A stretch of 64,000 bases of DNA from Anticarsia gemmatalis (lineage: Eukaryota; Arthropoda; Insecta; Lepidoptera; Erebidae): NCBI RefSeq assembly GCF_050436995.1, contig NC_134747.1, positions 2,735,501 through 2,799,500 of the forward strand, in the 5' to 3' direction. A program made the translations under genes and the position numbers. Below the pieces are notes generated by a model. It worked only from the letters and a program-made list of their open reading frames with translations, was not told the origin of the DNA and made no database searches. Positions 57,993 to 64,000 of the stretch are shown piece by piece (within the stretch, counting starts at the first letter, position 1; the number at the start of each line of letters is the position of its first letter).

Positions 57993-60860
57993 AATAATAA
58001 AGTTAAGTTTTTAGTTAAGTTAATAAAATACTCGTCTATCGCGATATTTCATGCATTCTTTACGTTCGTGAAAAACTGTGTCAGTATATTCGTGCATACG
58101 ATGCGACATTCAACTACGATTGATAGCGTATGACTCTGAAATAAAATGTACTATTTATTAAGACAATATGTGACGTATTTTATAGACGTTTTATGTTAGT
58201 GAGTGATGTATTGTAAATACTTTGTTTTAAAGCAATTTGTGTATCGTAAAAAAAGTGCTTTTGTTCTTTGGTAAAAGATAACCAAGCTGCATGGATGTGT
58301 TTTTGTATCTGACGATTGGTTTAAATGATACGTTTTTCATAAATGAATGAAAATAATATTGTACTATGTAATATCCGTTATTTAGGAAAATAAAGGTAAT
58401 CAAGGCTTAGCAATCAGCTTTGTTTGGATTTTTTGTAAAATTGACACACTATTTTGGTTATCAGACAAGTAAAATATTTATATTGATAGATGAATTACTA
58501 TTTGCAGATTGGATACTCATATGATCTTATCCCAGCTTGTGCCTATTTTTTGTACTTTAGGAAATCGCTAAACAGCAATAAAGAAATCTATAAATTACAT
58601 CAATAAATCTAATATTACACTATAACAAGCTACTTATACCCCCAACCCTATTCAAAAACATAGGGTTTTGATTTAACCGTGACTCTTCACTTTTCACCCA
58701 TCAAGATTAGGGGAATCTACCCTAAAACGCATTCGTTTTGTTGACAACTTTTTCCACGTCACTGCACCCCTTCGTGACAATGCAAATTAACCCACTTACC
58801 AAAAAAAAGCACTCACTGATAGTCGTAATTAAGTAATTTAAATTCTTAGATAAAAGGATTTAATATAAATTATTCAGAATGTGTAATTCCAGAAGTACAC
58901 TATTTTCCAAGTGCCCAGACAAAATGTACAAACAAAAACATTTTATATTGCTAAGCTTTTCAAATCAGTATTTACCATTCTGAGGACTTTATCTACTTAT
59001 TTCCTTAGACAGCAAAATATTCAAATCTGGTAATACAAGATTAAGTGAAACGACAAATGCTGTACGACCTCGAAGTCCAGTGGTGCGGTATTTTGCACGA
59101 GGTTAAAAAAAAAAAATATCGAAAATAGTTCTAGATACGCCAGTGTTGCTGACTAGTTATACATAAATTTTTTCGAAAGCTCATTACTCAGTTGTATAAT
59201 GTTGATAGTGGTAAGAAATGGCTTCCCCCTAATTCAATGTATTGATACTGTCTTATTTAAAACAAAGATTATCATTAAGCCCCATATCAAGTCATTAAAA
59301 CCTATTTCTAGGCTACTTCAAAAATTCACTACATCACTTTCATCTACAGTTTAATTCTCGATACAAACCACCGCTTTTCACAAAACAAATTCGGAAAAAT
59401 CACTTTGATAACTCGCAAAAGGCAACAAAGTATCGAATATTGAGTAACAGTAGTAGCCACCGCGTCGGCTAATACAATATGCGTTGATTTATGATATGAA
59501 CAACGATTTCTCTTCGTTATATCCGAGGATTTTTCGCGATACATGAATCGGCCGTTTTCATGGACGGTCGAACGTATGTCATTATCAAATTCTGTTTGAA
59601 GGGTATTCAATTTTGTACTTTTTATTTATAGTTTTTCTTTCGTGTCTGGTTTAGAAATTATTTGCTTTAATACTGAGGAAACTTTGCATGACTGAGAAAT
59701 CTATTAACAGATTTTGACTAGGCTAGCCCTTTTTTTGGTCTAGCAAGAAACAAAAAATCGTACGCAATGAGTTTAGTCTATTATTTATAATATTTGATGT
59801 GTTGGATTGATTTTTTTTAATCGGTCAAGCCTACCAAAAAATTAAAAAACATGCTAAATTCTTATAACATAACAAAATAAATATTTAAAATACTGAAATT
59901 ACAAATACAGTAACATAGAAATATAAACTACCTATTACGTAGTAAAAATATTCTCCAGCTTTTTGAGGTAAATTCTCAGTACAAAAAACCCAAAAATCTT
60001 TCTGTTCGTAAAATACAGCCTCAAAGAGTATACAAAATAAATATCGGTATTGCTAACTCGTGTTCAGCATTTATAACAACCAGAAAGCTATATGGAAATC
60101 GGAAGAAAACTACTAAAATAAATAGACATAAGGATTCTAGGATACGAATTTTAAGGTTCTATTTTTCCTTTTTTTAACAGTTACTGTGTGTTGATATCTT
60201 GGGTTTGAATTCAAAAAAGAAGACACAAAAGTTTTCCCTGGAGAATTAAGTGTTGTTAAGTTTATTTTTTTTAGGCATAGATCCCTGAGCTTCTGAGAGC
60301 ACTAAAAGCGGCCAGTTTTGTTTTATTGGTGTACTAAATTTGCCGTCCTTCTGAATTACAAGTTAAAAATTAGAAAGTCTATTATTTTCTAACTTTTATT
60401 TTTACAATTCAACTCCTCATAATAAGCTAAAAAAAATATTACGTTTAAATACATGGTTCTACAGAAAGGAAGAAGAAGAAGAAGTAAACAAAGCGATACT
60501 ATCTCAGTAACCCTCAAACCACTATCAAACATGTAAGAGCGAAACCGTAACAAAAGCCTTAAAACATTAAAAATAAACGCCTCAAGTGCACAAATCTGTG
60601 TGATTGGCTGTATTTGTACGTGTCCGCAAACACGCCGAGCAATATCCCGGCAGAACAGCACGCGGCTCAAACAGTGCGTTGTCTTTGTGACTCAGAATCA
60701 ATGCATTTTAAACTCGCTCTGTTGATTGGGAACGAAAAGGTCGAACAATTGGATCGAAATAAAAAATGTGTAGTGCTTTTGCGGAGAAATGTCCTGTTTT
60801 TAGCGGTTTTTTAAGTGTATTTTCGATTGATGGAACATTCTTCTATTTAGAATTCGAGTT
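57993..60860. other. Repeat-poor unique sequence
   Basis: No repeat match over about 2.9 kb apart from a short GAA microsatellite at 60468-60485. Minus-strand frames at 59344-59610 and 60389-60670 have no recognisable domain. Confidence 0.45.
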
Positions 60861-61043
60861 AAAATATAAATACAAATATTTTTAGACAACTCACACACGG
60901 TCATCTGATTCCATACTAAGCAGAGCTTGAACTATGGTAACCAGACAACTGATAAACATACTTATATACTTCGAAATACATACTTATATAGATAAATTAA
61001 CATCCAGGCTCAGAACAAATACTCGTGCTCATCACACAAATAT
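60861..61043 (-). mobile_element. tRNA-derived SINE, family tS-A, 5' truncated
   Basis: The minus strand reads ATTTGTGTGATGAGCACGAG, then GGTTACCATAGTTCAAGCTC and GACCGTGTGTGAGTTGTC, matching the body of 53367-53640. The tRNA head is missing. Confidence 0.8.
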
Positions 61044-61233
61044 TAACTATTACAAAATAGTTATTTTGTCTACAGCACAACTGGGCGTGTTCCTAGATAG
61101 ATGCCCAGATGTGCTGGAGATTTCCAGTACCTTTGTTCGTAGGGAAGGTTCGGCAGTGGGACACATAAGTAGGCTAACCAAAAAATAGGTACAACTACAC
61201 CTTAGATAAACCATCTAATGTGTGACATCCATA

Positions 61234-61433
61234 TCCATACTAATATTATAAATGCAAAAGTAACTCTGTCTGTCTGTTACTCAATCACGTCTAAACTGCT
61301 GAACCAATTTGCATGAAATTTAGTATGGAGATATTTTGATACCCGAGAAAGGACATAGGCTTACTTTTTACCCCGGGAAAATGACGCATAATGGGAAAAT
61401 TAAGGTGCGGACGAAGTCGCGGGTAAAAGCTAG
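61234..61433 (+). mobile_element. HEL-B Helitron-like element, both ends intact
   Basis: A then TCCATACTAATATTATAAAT at the start; (CTGT)n; CCAATTTGCATGAAATTTAG; GATACCCGAGAAAGGACATA; GGACGAAGTCGCGGGTAAAA; and GCTAG before a T. The best-defined HEL-B copy here (200 bp), and the one that shows the family has Helitron boundaries. The hairpin GGACGAAGTC lies about 10 nt inside the 3' end. Confidence 0.85.
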
Positions 61434-61482
61434 TTTGTCTATATATTAGTATATACAATGTATATGCCAATCAAATGGTATA

Positions 61483-61738
61483 TCTATACTATACTATATA
61501 ATATTATAAAGCTGAAGAGTTTGTTTGTTTGAACGCGCTAATCTCAGGAACTACGGGTCCGATTTGAAAAATTCTTTCAGTGTTGGATAGACCATTTATC
61601 GAGGAAGGCTATAATAGGCTATATAACATCACGCTAGGGTCATAAGAAGCGGAGTAGCAACGAAAAATGTTACAAAAACGGGGAAAATTTTGACCCATTC
61701 TCTTAGGTGACGCAAGCGAAGTTGCACGGGTCAGCTAG
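61483..61738 (+). mobile_element. HEL-A Helitron, left member of an inverted pair
   Basis: Starts TCTATACTATACTATATAAT, contains TTTGTTTGTTTGAACGCGCT and ends GTCAGCTAG before a T. The 3' hairpin is GCAAGCGAAGTTGC. A 10-bp spacer separates it from the inverted partner. Confidence 0.85.
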
Positions 61739-61748
61739 TTATATAGAA

Positions 61749-62005
61749 CTAGCTGACCCGCGCAACTTCGCTTGCGTCACATAAGAGAGAATGGTGAAAA
61801 TTTTCCCCGTTTTTGTAACATTTTTCACTCGTACTCGGCTCCTATTGGTCGTAGCGTGATGATATATAGCCTATAACCTTCCTCGATAAATGGGCTATCT
61901 AACACTGAAAGAATTTTTCAAATCGGATCAGTAGTTCCTGAGATTAGCGCGTTCAAACAAACAAACAAACAAACAAACTCTTCAGCTTTATAATATTAGT
62001 ATAGA
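61749..62005 (-). mobile_element. HEL-A Helitron, right member of an inverted pair
   Basis: CTAGCTGACCCGCGCAACTT starts at 61749; (CAAA)n lies at about 61955-61978; the 5' end is TCTATACTAATATTATAAAG at 62005 on minus. A complete copy, arranged 3' end to 3' end with its neighbour. Confidence 0.9.
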
Positions 62006-62478
62006 TATACAAAATTCACCTCTACAGTACTTATAGAAAGCATGTCTACCAAACAGAAATTTATAGTTTCTGGATTCAATATTTGGACTTAGTAACCCGT
62101 GATTAGAGTTTCCTGTTAAAAGTCGAAGTTTATTGCAAGAATCTGACGTTTGTTTGACGTGAAGACAAACTTGCTGGAGTAATATTATAGATCTTTTAGT
62201 CTTGGAATTAATTTAGGAGCACGTGGAGGACTTATAAATAGCAAGTGTTCTATTGAACTATAACTCAACAAACTAATTTAGCAACGCGGGGTTTCTATGT
62301 CAAAAATAGTATAAATGTGTTTTTAGGAGTAAAGAACAGTCAATCATCAACTATAGTTTTAACTATGTACATTGTTTGTGTGTATAATTTACTTATTATT
62401 CTTCTGTTTATCGCGACAAAAAATTATTTTATACATATAAATATGAGTATAATACAAATTACAAACAGATTTTAATAC
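62006..62478. other. Unique sequence, nothing recognised
   Basis: AT-rich, without repeat match. The last 20 bases form one arm of the inverted repeat described for the next element. Confidence 0.4.
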
Positions 62479-62767
62479 TTCTTCTTCTTATCGTATGGTT
62501 AGTGGTCAACCTAGAGTCAAAGTTGTTCAAGCCGCCCAAAGGCCTTTGACGTGGCTACGACTGTTATCGTAGTATAAATATCTACAAGAGAAAGTATTAA
62601 AATCTGTTTGTAACAGCCGGGACCGACTTTTAACGTGCCCTCCGAAGCACATAGACGCCCAGTTCAAATACCACTATGCGGTCACCCATCTATGAAATGA
62701 CCGCGCCAAGGGTTGCTTAACCCACAGATCGTTAACCGACCGGTGAACGCAAGTGGCTATGGGCGCC
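62479..62767 (-). mobile_element. 5S-SINE (short-body) with an internal templated insertion
   Basis: On the minus strand, GCGCCCATAGCCACTTGCG, GGTTAAGCAACC and ATAGATGGGTGACCGC lead into CGGAGGGCACGTTAAAAGTC and CCACTAACCATACGATAAGA with an AGAA-type tail. About 35 bp (near 62580-62613) interrupt the body; 22 bp of it are an exact inverted copy of 62459-62480, adjacent to the SINE tail. Confidence 0.85.
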
Positions 62768-63275
62768 TTATGGACTTAAATACTCTTTAGCAATGTTCCT
62801 GATATGAATAGAAAATGTAAAGTGACCATATGGACCCACACGCCCGTCGCTTGATATAACATACAACCCTTTTTCTATTACTCTAAACTCTAAGAAAACT
62901 GCACATTGTGTAGTAAGTTGCCTCATACTTTACAAGTACTCCAACACCTTCAAGGCTTCCTTTTATACCAAGTGTAACATTTTGAAAATATTTCTAAAGC
63001 ACTCTGTACACTGACACGCGAAATTGGGTCCAAAATGGACGTGGCTCGCGGGGAAATATGCATTTTTGCACAATTTTCCAACTGTACCGAGTTTCCTATT
63101 TGTATTCGTAACTTCTGTGCGCTTGTAAAATATTTTAGGGCACGGCTTTGGTCAACAGCTGGATGTAGGAAAAGTTTGGCTTTGTTAAAATTGCAGTATT
63201 TAGATTGTAGAGAAGATTGAAGATTGCAGAAGAGCTTAGGATTGTAAACCAATTCGAAGAGGAAATAATGTAGTG
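62768..63275. other. Unique sequence, nothing recognised
   Basis: Overlapping frames on both strands at 62950-63252 have no known domain and are probably chance. Confidence 0.4.
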
Positions 63276-63340
63276 TTCTTCTGGCCTATATACGGCCATT
63301 CGGCCATGGCGGTTAGTTTAATTTAAACCAGCCAACTTTA
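63276..63340 (-). mobile_element. tS-B SINE 3' fragment
   Basis: GGCCATGGCGGTTAGTTTAA and TTTAAACCAGCCAACTT match the 3' region of tS-B (GGCTATGGCGGTCAGTTTCA) in diverged form. Confidence 0.5.
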
Positions 63341-64000
63341 TGTTTTCAAGATTAGCCCAATATGGTTGAAACTAGTCAAAATTTTATTCTATCTGAATAA
63401 AATCATCTAAAGCATTAGTTTAAAAGTTAAATAACCGATAAATTAAATTACTATAACCACGACAACATAATTTAAACCACTAGTATAAACCATGCATATA
63501 ATTTCAAGAAATAATCTACAATATCAGTGGTCTCTACGATGGTCAGTTAAAACCATTACCATACACATATTACTATCAGAATAAAAAATTTCAATACATT
63601 CTGAACATACATAACTACAAAATTTGCAACTACACATCACACCAACACGTCCCTTTAACTGCACGAGATACATCTCTCTCATTTCCGGACCACGATGGGA
63701 TCGCCAAATCAACGACATAAGACGTCTCGATTGCTTCTCATAAAGTCAACGGCGCCCTTCCGAATCAATTTCCTAGTAAACTAAAAAAAAGGTTCTATAA
63801 ATTAGGATGGAACACATTACTTAGGAGGCCGTATTAACCCCGGTCCCTAGAGAATGACAGGGTTTAATTTGTAATAGTGGGTTTGCTTTTTGTAAGGTTT
63901 TTGATAGTATGTGGTCGGTATTCATTAGTGAATTGGCTCGTTTAGTCTTTGAAAGAGTTGGTTCCTTTTTGAATGTTAATAAGCTAGTTTCGAAAGTTTT
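63341..64000. other. Unique sequence to the window end
   Basis: No gene or repeat recognised. A 64-codon minus-strand frame at 63524-63718 has no known domain. Confidence 0.4.

Noticed and set aside
60389..60670. 93-codon minus-strand frame with a leucine run
   Set aside because: The leucine/hydrophobic run comes from low-complexity GAA/CTT repeats, and no known family is evident.

Overview
This window looks like non-coding nuclear DNA of a moth or butterfly (Lepidoptera, possibly a noctuid). The inference rests on its repeats. It has several copies of a Lep1-like Helitron family (5' TC, (TTTG)n tract, 3' CTAG before a T), SINEs with 5S rRNA-derived heads, tRNA-derived SINEs, and the decayed 3' end of an RTE-type LINE. 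The background is AT-rich with short scattered ORFs. I found no convincing exon of a host gene and no genuine tRNA or rRNA gene. The window is best read as intergenic DNA or the inside of a very large intron.

Layout. 1-9.5 kb: two adjacent hairpin elements (619-813), palindromic element HLE-P copy 1 (973-2116), HEL-A Helitrons (4266-4536, 8126-8361), a 5S-SINE flanked by a local duplication (6268-6920), a tRNA-SINE head (7395-7480) and a MITE with perfect 35-bp arms (9326-9465). 9.5-15.3 kb: the longest stretch without recognisable repeats, ending in a CpG-dense patch near 13.87-14.12 kb. 15.3-28.4 kb: SINEs, HLE-P copy 2 (17030-18173, minus), TIR elements (18194-20050), a possible TIR element split by a 5S-SINE (24842-25549), and Helitrons. 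28.4-36.4 kb: a dispersed inverted-repeat pair (30816-30956 and 34644-34782), a LINE 3' end, two tRNA-SINE families (one with an exact 12-bp target-site duplication), and a cluster of Helitrons including one with a MITE fragment inside it. 36.4-45.1 kb: a 118-bp GC-rich MITE, HLE-P copy 3 (39495-40655), 5S-SINEs, a CRE/E-box cluster at 42.7 kb and a 170-bp direct duplication ending beside a Helitron 3' end. 45-60.8 kb: mostly unique AT-rich sequence with isolated SINEs and MITEs. 60.8-62.8 kb: a dense cluster of SINE, HEL-B, an inverted HEL-A pair and a rearranged 5S-SINE.

The most unusual item is HLE-P, a family of about 1.15 kb with three copies here. Each has a foldback with arms of about 190 bp at one end and a GC-rich stem-loop at the other. 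All copies sit between an A and a T without an obvious target-site duplication. One substitution is matched in both arms of copy 1, which suggests that the arms are homogenised. No protein gene drives any of these elements here; all appear non-autonomous or dead.
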